64,000 nucleotides of DNA from Vibrio tapetis subsp. quintayensis. GTDB lineage: Bacteria; Pseudomonadota; Gammaproteobacteria; Enterobacterales; Vibrionaceae. Of the stretch, positions 17,682 through 25,905 are shown one piece after another. Each line of letters begins with the position of its first letter. The first letter of the stretch is position 1. The stretch spans positions 186,001-250,000 of the forward strand of contig NZ_JAUFQV010000035.1 of the NCBI RefSeq assembly GCF_030409945.1, in the 5' to 3' direction. The notes under the pieces are model-generated. The model worked only from the letters and a program-made list of their open reading frames with translations, searched no databases and had not been told where the DNA came from. Position numbers and translations under genes: made by a program.

Positions 17682-18668
17682 ATGCGTCAAGTGAAGTTGT
17701 ATCGATACAAATTGCCCATGGACAGTGGCGTTATCTTACGAGATCAACGTCTTTCTGAACGAGAAGGTTACATTGTTGAATTATGCCAAGATGGCAAAGT
17801 TGGTCGTGGTGAAATAGCGCCATTAGCAGGGTTCAGTGTTGAAACCCTAGCAGAAGCCGGGCAACAAGCTCAATCACAGTTAGAACTCTGGCAAGCTGGT
17901 CATGAATTTGATTATTCCGACTTACATCCATCGGTTGCTTTCGGTCTTTCTGCCGCGATCATGGAACTCAGTGATGGGCTCCCTATTGATGGTGCTTACC
18001 AAGTTGCCCCGTTGTGTGTCGGTGACCCTGATGAATTGATCCCGGTATTAAATGATATGCCCGGTGAGAAAGTAGCCAAAATTAAAGTGGGTTTGTACGA
18101 GCCTATTCGAGACGGAATGCTCGTCAATTTGTTTCTTGAATCTATCCCTGAACTTACGCTTCGTCTTGATGCGAACAGAGCGTGGACTCCGGAAAAAGCC
18201 CACAAATTTGCTCAGTATATTAACCCATCATACCGCCAGAGAATCGTATATTTGGAAGAACCATGTCAGCAGCCTGGTGACAGTTTTTCTTTGGCCATTG
18301 ATACCGGTATTGCGATTGCTTGGGATGAAACGCTACAAGAAGCCGTTCGTCGCCCGGACTTTAAGCTAGCGGATTTGACGGGTGCCAAAACCATCGTGAT
18401 AAAGCCAACCTTAATCGGTTCAATTGAACGCTGTGTTGATCTTGTTGCGCAGGCTAAAAAGTTGGGCATGAAAGCGGTGATCAGCTCTAGCATTGAATCT
18501 AGCCTTGGGCTTTGTCAGTTAGCGAGAATGGCAAAATGGCTCACTCCGGATCAATTACCAGGCTTGGATACGTTAAATATGTTCCAAGTGCAACTGGATG
18601 TGGCATGGCCTAAAAGCCAACTACCATTATTGACTTTAGATAGCCAAGAGCTTGTTTATTACGCGTAA
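17682..18668 (+). CDS. menC: o-succinylbenzoate synthase MenC
   Basis: MenC, of the enolase superfamily, dehydrates SHCHC to o-succinylbenzoate. The 328-residue product shows the superfamily residues in order: acid/base Lys in AKIKVGLYEP, metal ligands in LRLDANRAW, VYLEEPCQQ and AWDETLQE, and the second Lys in VIKPTLIGS, followed by ISSSIESSLG. The ATG is 10 bases after AGGAA. It is 86 bases after menB and 27 before menE. Confidence 0.96.
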   Translation: MRQVKLYRYKLPMDSGVILRDQRLSEREGYIVELCQDGKVGRGEIAPLAGFSVETLAEAGQQAQSQLELWQAGHEFDYSDLHPSVAFGLSAAIMELSDGLPIDGAYQVAPLCVGDPDELIPVLNDMPGEKVAKIKVGLYEPIRDGMLVNLFLESIPELTLRLDANRAWTPEKAHKFAQYINPSYRQRIVYLEEPCQQPGDSFSLAIDTGIAIAWDETLQEAVRRPDFKLADLTGAKTIVIKPTLIGSIERCVDLVAQAKKLGMKAVISSSIESSLGLCQLARMAKWLTPDQLPGLDTLNMFQVQLDVAWPKSQLPLLTLDSQELVYYA

Positions 18669-18695
18669 TTTTTACGTATGTGGTAGGTGTTAAAG

Positions 18696-20093
18696 ATGAC
18701 AGGTTATTTGCAGCATTGGTCTGTGTTCCAACCGAACAAGATTGCCGTTAAGACACAGAGCTCCAACTTAACATGGTCGGAGCTTAATATACGGGTGGGA
18801 AACATCGCTTCGCAACTTCAGACTGAAGGCGTGAATCATAACGATGTCGTTGCGGCAGTAGGAAAAAACTGCCCTGACTTGCTGTTGCTGTATTTGGCCT
18901 GTTTGGAGATAGGAGCAGTGATGTCTCCTATCTCACCAGCCCCGTGGGCCGAGCTGGAAGGTAAGTTTAAAACTCTGGCCCCTAAATATGTTTGGTGGCA
19001 GAAGCAAGCAGAACGAGCATGCAAGTTACCCAGATTCAGTTGGACAGAAAGTTCTTTAACTCGCTTATCTAAAGCTCCTTGCGAGTTACCTCAGCATTTA
19101 TCTTCAAAACCTCAAGTTTCTAATCAGCTTGTTAGCCTTATCTTCACCTCGGGTTCTTCTGGAAAGCCAAAAGCTGTTGCGCATACAGCATCTCAACATA
19201 TTGCTAGCGCAAAAGGGCTACTGAGCGAATTTCAATTTGAGCAAACAGATAGTTGGTTATTAAGCTTGCCGATGTACCACGTCTCAGGTTTGGCTATTGT
19301 TTGGCGTTGGTTAGTGGTCGGCGCGGGATTAGTAATACCGGGTGATAAAGGTTTATCCTACGATTTAACTCAGGTGACTCATGCTTCATTAGTTGCCGTT
19401 CAGCTTCAACGAGTGCTGGAAGATAACCATACGCTAATGCTCAAACGCGTATTACTCGGGGGCAGTCATATCCCTGAGTCTTTATGTCAATCGGCTCGAG
19501 AGCGAGGAGTGGATACTTGGTTAGGCTATGGTATGACTGAAGCCGCTTCAACGGTAACGGCAAAGCGCACCGATGAGCTTGCTAACGCAGGAAGCGTGCT
19601 ACCTAACCGCCAGTTAAAGCTAGTCGGTGAGCGAATCTATATCGCCGGAGAGACGCTTGCTTCAGGTTATTATCAAAATGGTATCGTCACACCGTTAATT
19701 CGACATGATGGTTGGTTTGATACTAAGGACCTAGGGCAATGGCAGCCGAATGAGCAGTTAAAAATTATTGGTAGAGCCGACAATCAATTTGTTTCCGGTG
19801 GCGAGAATATTCATTGTGAAGAAATTGAAGCCGTATTGAATACTCACCCTCAAATCCAGCAAAGCTATATCGTGCCACTGGTGGATACTGAATTTGGTCA
19901 CCGACCTGTCGCAGTACTGATCGCAAGCATATTGCTCGATAAAACCAACTACGATGCATTCCTCGCTCCTAAATTAACCAAATTTAAATGGCCTATTGGC
20001 TATCACTTAATGCCACCTGAATTGCTCGGAAATGGCATCAAAGTATCGAGGCAATCAATTAAACAGTGGTTGCTTGAAAAAACGGTTACTTAA
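18696..20093 (+). CDS. menE: o-succinylbenzoate-CoA ligase MenE
   Basis: MenE activates o-succinylbenzoate as its CoA thioester via an adenylate. The 465-residue product has the AMP-binding signature FTSGSSGKPKAVAHT, GYGMTEAAST, the GWFDTKDLG motif and the hinge GRADNQFVSGGENI. The ATG at 18696 is six bases after TAGGTG and is preferred over an in-frame GTG at 18687. It closes the operon; genes for the thioesterase step and MenA are not in the window. Confidence 0.95.
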   Translation: MTGYLQHWSVFQPNKIAVKTQSSNLTWSELNIRVGNIASQLQTEGVNHNDVVAAVGKNCPDLLLLYLACLEIGAVMSPISPAPWAELEGKFKTLAPKYVWWQKQAERACKLPRFSWTESSLTRLSKAPCELPQHLSSKPQVSNQLVSLIFTSGSSGKPKAVAHTASQHIASAKGLLSEFQFEQTDSWLLSLPMYHVSGLAIVWRWLVVGAGLVIPGDKGLSYDLTQVTHASLVAVQLQRVLEDNHTLMLKRVLLGGSHIPESLCQSARERGVDTWLGYGMTEAASTVTAKRTDELANAGSVLPNRQLKLVGERIYIAGETLASGYYQNGIVTPLIRHDGWFDTKDLGQWQPNEQLKIIGRADNQFVSGGENIHCEEIEAVLNTHPQIQQSYIVPLVDTEFGHRPVAVLIASILLDKTNYDAFLAPKLTKFKWPIGYHLMPPELLGNGIKVSRQSIKQWLLEKTVT

Positions 20094-20134
20094 GCAAATG
20101 GCAACTTGAGCAATAGATCTCCCGTGCTTTAATG

Positions 20135-20161
20135 TCCGCCTTCCGCCTTCCGCCTTCCGCC
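20135..20161. repeat. Tandem 7-bp repeat C (TCCGCCT), downstream of menE
   Basis: TCCGCCT is repeated almost perfectly four times (the last unit ends in A), 42 bases after the menE stop. Unit length and the GCCT core match array E near metG. Confidence 0.85.
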
Positions 20162-20264
20162 ATTGCCCCATATTCCCTTTCAGACTTTAATAGAGCCAAA
20201 CTGAATTTATGTTTCTCCCGTACTACTAGATAATCTCTTGCTAGTTGTAAGGGAGAGCTAATGT

Positions 20265-20444
20265 ATGAAAGGGATAGGAATACTGCTAACAGTGGTCATG
20301 CTGGTGGTCGCATTAAACACGGATGGGCTATTACGCTCAATTGCAGAGCTAGCAGCGTTTGTTGCTTTGGCTCTTACCGCTTACCAAATAAAAAGTGCGC
20401 GTAGTCAAAGTCAACTTAAGCGCACTCAGTCTGTTAAATCTTAG
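20265..20444 (+). CDS. 59-residue predicted membrane protein
   Basis: This short frame begins MKGIGILLTVVMLVVALN at ATG 20265, nine bases after GGGAG. It has two hydrophobic stretches (about residues 3-17 and 28-40) joined by TDGLLRSIAEL, and a basic polar tail rich in Ser, Gln, Lys and Arg. An overlapping frame from ATG 20261 is closer to the GGGAG but encodes a Cys-rich, non-hydrophobic peptide and looks spurious. No family recognised. It stands alone between menE and yeiH. Confidence 0.6.
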   Translation: MKGIGILLTVVMLVVALNTDGLLRSIAELAAFVALALTAYQIKSARSQSQLKRTQSVKS

Positions 20445-20477
20445 AGTAACTAGATTGTATTGCTCGTACCCTACCTT

Positions 20478-21419
20478 CTAAGCAAGAGTTAACCAGGCTA
20501 ATGATAAACTCGAAATAAGAACCCACAATGTCACTCCGAAAAACAAAGGTTTTGGCCCGGCAGAGCGAACCTTACTCACCGATATGTTGCAGCCAATCAA
20601 GAACAAACATAGCACTAATGCCTGCTTTGAAATTGAGAATATACCATCGTATAAATTGCCGAACTGTGGCAATGCATCACTGACTAAAATGGCAGCACAA
20701 TAGAATAAAATGAAATATGGGATGGTGATTTTCTTGCTGCCTGAACTAAAGATAATCGAGCTAATAAATGCAACGGGTACAATCCACAAAGCGCGAGCTA
20801 ATTTCAGCGTAGTGGCTGTTTTTAATGCTTCTTCGCCATAAGCAGAAGCAGCACCAACCACCGATGAGGTATCATGAATTGCAATCGCTGCCCATGTGCC
20901 AAAAGTATGTTGATCTAACTCTAAAGCAAATCCAATCACAGGGAATATAAACAAAGCAATCGAGTTCAATACAAATATAGTGGCAAGTGCTAGGCCCATT
21001 TGTTCGTCATTGGCTTTAATGGCAGGAGAAACAGCGGCAATGGCGCTACCCCCACAAATCGCGGTTCCTGCAGAAATCAAATATCCCGTCTTTTGCTCTA
21101 TGCCCATTTTTTTGGTTAGAAACCAACCGAAGGTTAACGTACCAACGATTGTGGTTAATATAATGCCAATACCGTCACTCGTTACCGCAATAGCTTGATC
21201 TAGCTGGATCCCAAAACCAAGGCCAACAATGGAGTAGGCCAGTAATTTCTTGGTGATTTGACTTAAGGGGACGTTCGATGGAACAAAGCCTAAATTAGCT
21301 AACAAAAAGCCAAGAACTAGTGCGGTAGGGGAAGATGCCCATGGAGTAAAACAAAATGCAGCAGCGATAAAAAAAGGTATGTTTTTGAACGTTAAATAGT
21401 CGGTATCAAATATGTGCAT
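20478..21419 (-). CDS. yeiH: YeiH-family putative sulfate exporter (UPF0324)
   Basis: The family (Cons_hypoth698) contains inner-membrane proteins with about ten helices, proposed to export sulfate or related anions. The 313-residue product has family motifs GFLLANLGF, VGLGFGIQLDQA, SAGTAICGGSAIAA and IAIHDTSSVVGAASAYGEEAL. The usual neighbour, a divergent LysR regulator (YeiE), is missing here. The substrate is inferred from the family only. Confidence 0.85.
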   Translation of the reverse strand: MHIFDTDYLTFKNIPFFIAAAFCFTPWASSPTALVLGFLLANLGFVPSNVPLSQITKKLLAYSIVGLGFGIQLDQAIAVTSDGIGIILTTIVGTLTFGWFLTKKMGIEQKTGYLISAGTAICGGSAIAAVSPAIKANDEQMGLALATIFVLNSIALFIFPVIGFALELDQHTFGTWAAIAIHDTSSVVGAASAYGEEALKTATTLKLARALWIVPVAFISSIIFSSGSKKITIPYFILFYCAAILVSDALPQFGNLYDGIFSISKQALVLCLFLIGCNISVSKVRSAGPKPLFFGVTLWVLISSLSLAWLTLA

Positions 21420-21629
21420 GTAATGTACAGTAGAATTTTTATAAGAAACTTATGATACCTCTAAATAGGTGTTTAGTAAGTCATGAAATAATGAAACCAT
21501 TGTTCAGATAAACTAAACGTAAGTAAGGGCGGGTTTTAACTATTGGCGGTGTTATTGATTGTAAGCAGCTTGTATTGTTATAGTTGCATATCTAACTAAG
21601 AGCATACCTGCATTATTAGGGAGATTTGT

Positions 21630-22191
21630 TTGAACATTGTATTAGTACGACATGGTTTACCTGAAGCCGCTTCTAATTCAAAAGTGAATGCGACGGGTTT
21701 TGCTAAGTGGGTCAGAGCCTATAATCATTCGAATATTCATTTGAATAGCCAGCCTCCCGAAAAACTAACAAAAGTGCTCGATGCAAGTTATGTATTTTCT
21801 AGCAACTTAAATCGCGCAGTCCATTCTGCAACAATCTGTACCGGAAGAAAACCGGATAGGGTTTTAAGTGAATTTTGGGGAGCTTGATATTCCTCGTTTT
21901 AAACTACCTTTATCCATGTCGATTAATTCGTGGGTCTTTGTCTCTAGAGTTGCATGGTTTATGGGGTTATCAGGAAAAAGCGAGTCGATGTCTATGGGAA
22001 AAATCCGTGTGGCGATTGCCGCTGACCGATTAGTCGAGCAGTCATGTCTAAATCAAGATATTGCGGTGTTTGGTCATGGTTTGTTCAATCGATATCTTGC
22101 TAAAGAGCTTGAACGACGAGGTTGGATAATCAAGTCAAGTAACCGAGGTTATTGGGGGGAAATTGAGCTGGTCAATTCGACAGAAAGTTAA
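21630..22191 (+). pseudogene. Histidine phosphatase family protein, frameshifted
   Basis: Two overlapping frames together make one phosphoglycerate-mutase-like phosphatase of about 187 residues. The first (from TTG 21630, six bases after AGGGAG) has the phosphohistidine motif LVRHGLPEAAS and stops at 21887. The second, one base ahead in phase, carries LDIPRFKLPLS and the second catalytic His in VFGHGLFNRYLAKEL and ends at 22191. Removing one G from the TTTTGGGG run at about 21873-21880 would join them into SEFWELDIPRFKLP, which fits the family. It is therefore a recent single-base insertion, a phase-variable tract, or a sequencing error. Confidence 0.8.
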
Positions 22192-22255
22192 TGGTCATAG
22201 CTAATTAAGTATTATCAAGTGTTGTGTCATGATTTTTCATCGAAAGGGGATTTAA

Positions 22256-23023
22256 GTGGAATATTTATCAATATCGAATTCGAACATTGCATCAGAACAC
22301 ATTTGCTGCGCATTCTCTGATAAGAAGTGTAAAGAGAGCTATCAAGCAAAAAAGGACTGGCTAGCAAGTCAGTTTGAACATGGATATGTGTTTAAACGCT
22401 TGGATGAGCGAGCAAAAGTATTTATTGAATACGTTCCCGCGGAGAAGGCGTGGTTACCGATAACAGCCCCAAACTATCTCGCATTAGGTTGTTTTTGGGT
22501 TTCTGGAAAACATAAAGGCAATGGTCATGGTAAAGCGCTGCTCGCCGATGCGCTAAGCTGTGCTAAACAACTGGGGAGTCACGGGTTAGTTACCGTTGTT
22601 GGAAAAAAGAGGAATCATTTCATGAGTGATACTAAATGGTTAATTAAACAAGGCTTCGAGATTTGTGACCATGCACCTAATGGATTTGTTTTACTCTATC
22701 TTCCTATCTGTAATGAAGCAAAATTGCCGAAATTCTTGCCACACGTCCACAGCGCAAAAGTCAGCGTAGAAGGTTGTGTGGTCTATTATTCAAATCGTTG
22801 TCCATTTTCCGAATTTCATGTCAGTCAATCCCTTGTTGAAACGTGCAAAGCGCGCAATATCCCCTTAACCGTTAATAAATTAGAAACACAGGAACAAGCG
22901 CAATCTTGCCCGTCGCCCGCAACAATTTTCAGCCTGTATTACAATGGCGAGTTTGTCACGACAGACATCAGTGTCTGTATGGATTCTAGATTTGATAAGA
23001 TTATCGGGAAGCTTGGGAATTAG
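22256..23023 (+). CDS. GNAT acetyltransferase with C-terminal YoaP-like domain
   Basis: The 255-residue product has an N-terminal GNAT fold with the acetyl-CoA loop as SGKHKGNGHGKALLADAL (about residues 83-100), then an extension from about residue 165 with CVVYYSNRCPFSEFHV and CPSPATIFSLYYNGEFVT, matching the YoaP-like domain found fused to GNATs. A thioredoxin-like Cys pattern (NRCPF) is visible in the extension. The start is a GTG with AAAGGGGA five bases upstream. The acyl acceptor is unknown. Confidence 0.78.
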   Translation: MEYLSISNSNIASEHICCAFSDKKCKESYQAKKDWLASQFEHGYVFKRLDERAKVFIEYVPAEKAWLPITAPNYLALGCFWVSGKHKGNGHGKALLADALSCAKQLGSHGLVTVVGKKRNHFMSDTKWLIKQGFEICDHAPNGFVLLYLPICNEAKLPKFLPHVHSAKVSVEGCVVYYSNRCPFSEFHVSQSLVETCKARNIPLTVNKLETQEQAQSCPSPATIFSLYYNGEFVTTDISVCMDSRFDKIIGKLGN

Positions 23024-23216
23024 TTTATCCCTGCCCAGGACAAAATGGCCACTAATCGACTAAAATGCTTAATCCCCCCATACTTGCTAACTTGCAGCCT
23101 TCGATATTATCTTTTGTTAACGTTGTGAGTGTCCATTATCGATAATCTAAGTAAATATCGCGCTTTTACAAAAATGATGACCGGATACCTTTGATGGGTT
23201 AATGCAGGAGAGCTTC

Positions 23217-23702
23217 ATGTTTAGGGAAATCACAAAAACAGATTTTGAATCATTTTGGGCTACATTTTCTGCGGTTATTCAGGCACAAGAAACTTATGCA
23301 TTCGATCCTGATATGACGCAAGAGCAGGCTTACGCACTTTGGTGCGAATCACCGTTAAAAGCTTATGTGTTTGTAGAAAAAGAGGTGGTTTTGGGCTCGT
23401 ATTATATTAGGCCAAATGCGATGGGGCCAAGCCGTCATATTTGCAACTGCGGTTACATGGTTTCTGATAAGGCGAGAGGTAACGGTATTGCGCGTCATAT
23501 GTGCGAGCATTCTCAGAAGGTGGCATTAGAGCTTGGATTCGACGCAATGCAGTTCAATAGCGTAGTGTCGACTAACGAAGTGGCCGTTAAGCTTTGGCAA
23601 AAAATGGGTTATACGATTATCGGCACCATCCCCAAGGCATATAATCACGCGCAATTAGGGCTCGTAGATAGTTACATTATGTATAAGTGGTTACGGGCTT
23701 AA
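23217..23702 (+). CDS. GNAT-family N-acetyltransferase
   Basis: The 161-residue product has the acetyl-CoA-binding motif A as NCGYMVSDKARGNGIARHM and a C-terminal NEVAVKLWQKMGYTIIGTIP, the usual GNAT motif B. The acceptor is unknown. ATG 23217 is chosen because AGGAGA lies five bases upstream; the longer frame from 23202 contains that ribosome site inside it. It is a stand-alone gene in the accessory stretch. Confidence 0.85.
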   Translation: MFREITKTDFESFWATFSAVIQAQETYAFDPDMTQEQAYALWCESPLKAYVFVEKEVVLGSYYIRPNAMGPSRHICNCGYMVSDKARGNGIARHMCEHSQKVALELGFDAMQFNSVVSTNEVAVKLWQKMGYTIIGTIPKAYNHAQLGLVDSYIMYKWLRA

Positions 23703-23824
23703 TGATTTATCAGTGAGGCTGCCGTTTTATGAGACTGTCAGATAATAAGATTGAGTGAGCATATTTGATGGTCGTTATTTATACAATTTTTAGGTTGACA
23801 CAAAATAGCCGTTATATAAATATG

Positions 23825-23940
23825 CTTGTATGAAAACAAATTTCGCACATCAAGCATCACGAATTATCATCATTCCTTAGGAATGGTGGAGATTTGATGT
23901 GCTCAATATTTATCAAACCCACCCTATCGGTGGGTTTTGT
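23825..23940 (+). ncRNA. Candidate small RNA with its own promoter and terminator
   Basis: A TTGACA box at 23795-23800 is followed by an AT-rich -10 region (TAAATA or TATGCT). Downstream is a nested hairpin: GCACATCAA (23845-23853) pairs with TTGATGTGC (23894-23902), enclosing TCATCATTCC/GGAATGGTGG around a TTA loop (23867-23889). A terminator follows: AAACCCACC pairs with GGTGGGTTT around CTATC (23915-23937), then T-rich sequence. No ORF with a ribosome site lies inside. The transcript would be roughly 110 bases. I do not recognise it as a named Vibrio small RNA; it could instead be the leader of the downstream kinase-like gene. Confidence 0.5.
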
Positions 23941-23981
23941 GTTTCTACTGCTTAGGGTGAGGTTAGCTCCAAGGAGGTTAC

Positions 23982-24500
23982 ATGAAAAAAATCGCGATAT
24001 TTGGAAAACCTGGCAGCGGTAAGTCAATGCTAAGTAAAGCGTTAGCCAAGGAAACGGGAATCGAGTTATACCCGCTAGATTCCTTCGTTTACCAAGCCAA
24101 TGGTGCCCTAGTGGATAGAAATGAGTTTGAAGCTGCGCACAACAAAATCCTTGGGACTGATCGCTGGATCATGGATGGCTTTGGGCCTTTAGGCGCATTT
24201 AATAAACGGCTTGAATTGGCCGATACCTTGATTTATATCGATCTGCCATACTTTACAAGTTATTGGTTTGTCACCAAACGGCTATTAAAAGGGCTGTTTG
24301 TGAAGCCGGAAGGTTGGCCTGATGGCAGTTCCGTTATTAAAGGCAGCTTGCAAAGCTATAAAGTGTTAAGGCTTTGCCCTAGATTCTGGAATGATGAATT
24401 CATGAAAGGCCTAGAAGAAGTCGCGGGTGATAAGTCGTTATTTGTTATTCGTTCACTGTCGGATTTGAATCTATTCATTGAGAACAACGTAAAAAACTGA
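23982..24500 (+). CDS. Adenylate-kinase-like P-loop nucleotide kinase
   Basis: The 172-residue product begins MKKIAIFGKPGSGKSMLSKAL with a Walker A GKPGSGKS at residues 8-15, followed by YPLDSFVY and WIMDGFGPLGAF, then LIYIDLPYFTSYWFVTKR. This is the pattern of the small kinases annotated as topology modulation or FlaR-like proteins, related to adenylate kinase and shikimate kinase. The substrate is unknown. The ATG has a perfect AGGAGG six bases upstream. It follows the candidate small RNA terminator by about 40 bases. Confidence 0.8.
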   Translation: MKKIAIFGKPGSGKSMLSKALAKETGIELYPLDSFVYQANGALVDRNEFEAAHNKILGTDRWIMDGFGPLGAFNKRLELADTLIYIDLPYFTSYWFVTKRLLKGLFVKPEGWPDGSSVIKGSLQSYKVLRLCPRFWNDEFMKGLEEVAGDKSLFVIRSLSDLNLFIENNVKN

Positions 24501-24541
24501 ATTCTTATGACTGATATTGTGTGAAAGGAAAAGACATTAAG

Positions 24542-25048
24542 ATGAGAATCGAAACAACTCGTTTGAAAATGGCGCCGATTCAACAGCAAGATTGGGAACT
24601 GTTTGAGGCGCTTCACAGTGACCCAGCGGTTATTGCTTTGTGTTTTGATCAACCTGAGGTCAAAGAGCTTGAACAGAAGTTTTGTGCGCGCCTGACCCCT
24701 TGGACGCGGAATCTTGATTCTTGGCTTTGTTTGGTGATGACGGATAAATCGACAGGTACGGCAATAGGTATTACGGGATTCATTGTACGTGAGAATGTTG
24801 CTGAAGTTGGGTACCTTTTGCTACCGGAGTTTCATGGTAATCAATATGGTACAGAGTCACTTCGGGCGTTGTTAGACTGGGCAGATATCAATCATGAGTT
24901 CGCTGGATACAAAGCGGTCGTAACGGAAGGAAATGTCGGATCACAGCGTGTATTACTTAAGTGTGGATTTATATTGGAGAACATCGTTGATGAAGCGTAT
25001 GAGATTGGAGGGCGACTGTATGCGGACCATATCTATCGACGTTGCTAG
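24542..25048 (+). CDS. GNAT-family acetyltransferase, RimJ/RimL-like
   Basis: The 168-residue product starts MRIETTRLKMAPIQQQDWELF, the ordinary N-terminus of the Acetyltransf_3 group, and has the CoA-binding segment AEVGYLLLPEFHGNQYGTESLRALLDWA and the late motif NVGSQRVLLKCGFILE. Homologues acetylate protein N-termini or small molecules; the acceptor here is unknown. ATG 24542 is preferred over the in-frame GTG at 24521, although AAGGAA is 11 bases away. It lies 41 bases after the kinase-like gene. Confidence 0.83.
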   Translation: MRIETTRLKMAPIQQQDWELFEALHSDPAVIALCFDQPEVKELEQKFCARLTPWTRNLDSWLCLVMTDKSTGTAIGITGFIVRENVAEVGYLLLPEFHGNQYGTESLRALLDWADINHEFAGYKAVVTEGNVGSQRVLLKCGFILENIVDEAYEIGGRLYADHIYRRC

Positions 25049-25141
25049 CTGGGAATAGTTAATATGTGTTGGACGTATTCGGCGACGCTCACATAGAATA
25101 ACCTAATGAGCATCGCTTATTTCGAATCCATGAAAGGCGCG

Positions 25142-25300
25142 TTATGCAACCCAAGTAAGGGCGAGCAGAATAATAACGGCTGAAGTCGCCAGGAACATAG
25201 TTGCGATTGTTGCGACTTCGACTAAAGTAGAAGGTTTCGTCGCCGTTACTGCTTCAGTTGTTTTTTCAGTGTCTAATACTGATAGTAGAGCTGAGTTCAT
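25142..25300 (-). CDS. 52-residue single-pass membrane protein
   Basis: This short frame, on the minus strand from ATG 25300, has AAGGTGG six bases upstream. The product starts MNSALLSVLDTEKTTEAVTA and ends with one membrane segment (about residues 29-50, TIATMFLATSAVIILLALTW), so the polar N-terminus and very short C-terminus straddle the membrane. The strong ribosome site and amphipathic-to-hydrophobic layout argue that it is real. No family recognised. It accounts for the otherwise gene-free stretch 25049-25532, which holds nothing else I can name. Confidence 0.65.
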   Translation of the reverse strand: MNSALLSVLDTEKTTEAVTATKPSTLVEVATIATMFLATSAVIILLALTWVA

Positions 25301-25532
25301 TTTATCCACCTTATGTAATAATTTTTCAAATTTCGTGCGAATTTTACTCGATTTGTGACAAAGGTCAAATATATTTGGTAATTAAATTACGCATATTTTC
25401 TATTGTTATGGATTAATAAATCTAATGCATAAGGCTGCGTTAGTATTAGTTCATAGTCACAAAATCTACTCGCATTGGGCGCTGCTAGCCATTACCATAT
25501 GCATCTAATTAAAATCAGTAAGTGGTTCATCT

Positions 25533-25874
25533 ATGTCTTTTCCTTCTTGCCCAAATTGCCAATCTGACTATGTCTATCAAGATCAAAGTAATTTACTTTG
25601 CCCTGAATGCGCTTATGAATGGAACCCTGCAGAAGAGCTTGAAAATGCGGAAGCAGCAGCAATTAAAGATGTTAACGGTGTGAAATTAGAACAAGGTGAT
25701 AAAGTTGTTTTTATTAAAGACCTAAAGATTAAGGGCAGCTCTAAAGTGCTTAAAATCGGTGCTAAAGGGATCATTCGACGTATTGTAGAGGGTAAAGATC
25801 ACCAGCTTGATTGCAAAATTGATGGCATTGGTGAAATGATGGTTACCGCTAAATACGTAAAAAAAGCCCAATAA
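25533..25874 (+). CDS. yjdM: PhnA/YjdM-family zinc-ribbon protein
   Basis: The 113-residue product has an N-terminal zinc ribbon (Cys6, Cys9, Cys23, Cys26 in SCPNC and LCPEC), then an SH3-like domain beginning VKDVNG-type sequence (IKDVNGVKLEQGDKVVFIKDLKIKGSS) and ending DGIGEMMVTAKYVKKA. The family was named for alkylphosphonate use (phnA), but that role is not established and no phosphonate genes are nearby. Length is normal. It is followed 31 bases later by an SDR gene. Confidence 0.92.
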   Translation: MSFPSCPNCQSDYVYQDQSNLLCPECAYEWNPAEELENAEAAAIKDVNGVKLEQGDKVVFIKDLKIKGSSKVLKIGAKGIIRRIVEGKDHQLDCKIDGIGEMMVTAKYVKKAQ

Positions 25875-25905
25875 CACGTTATTACAGCGCTTATCAAGGA
25901 TGAAC

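Noticed and set aside
21865..21885. Programmed ribosomal frameshift in the histidine phosphatase
   Set aside because: TTTTGGGG is not a known slippery heptamer, no stimulatory hairpin or internal ribosome site is visible, and the family does not use frameshifting.
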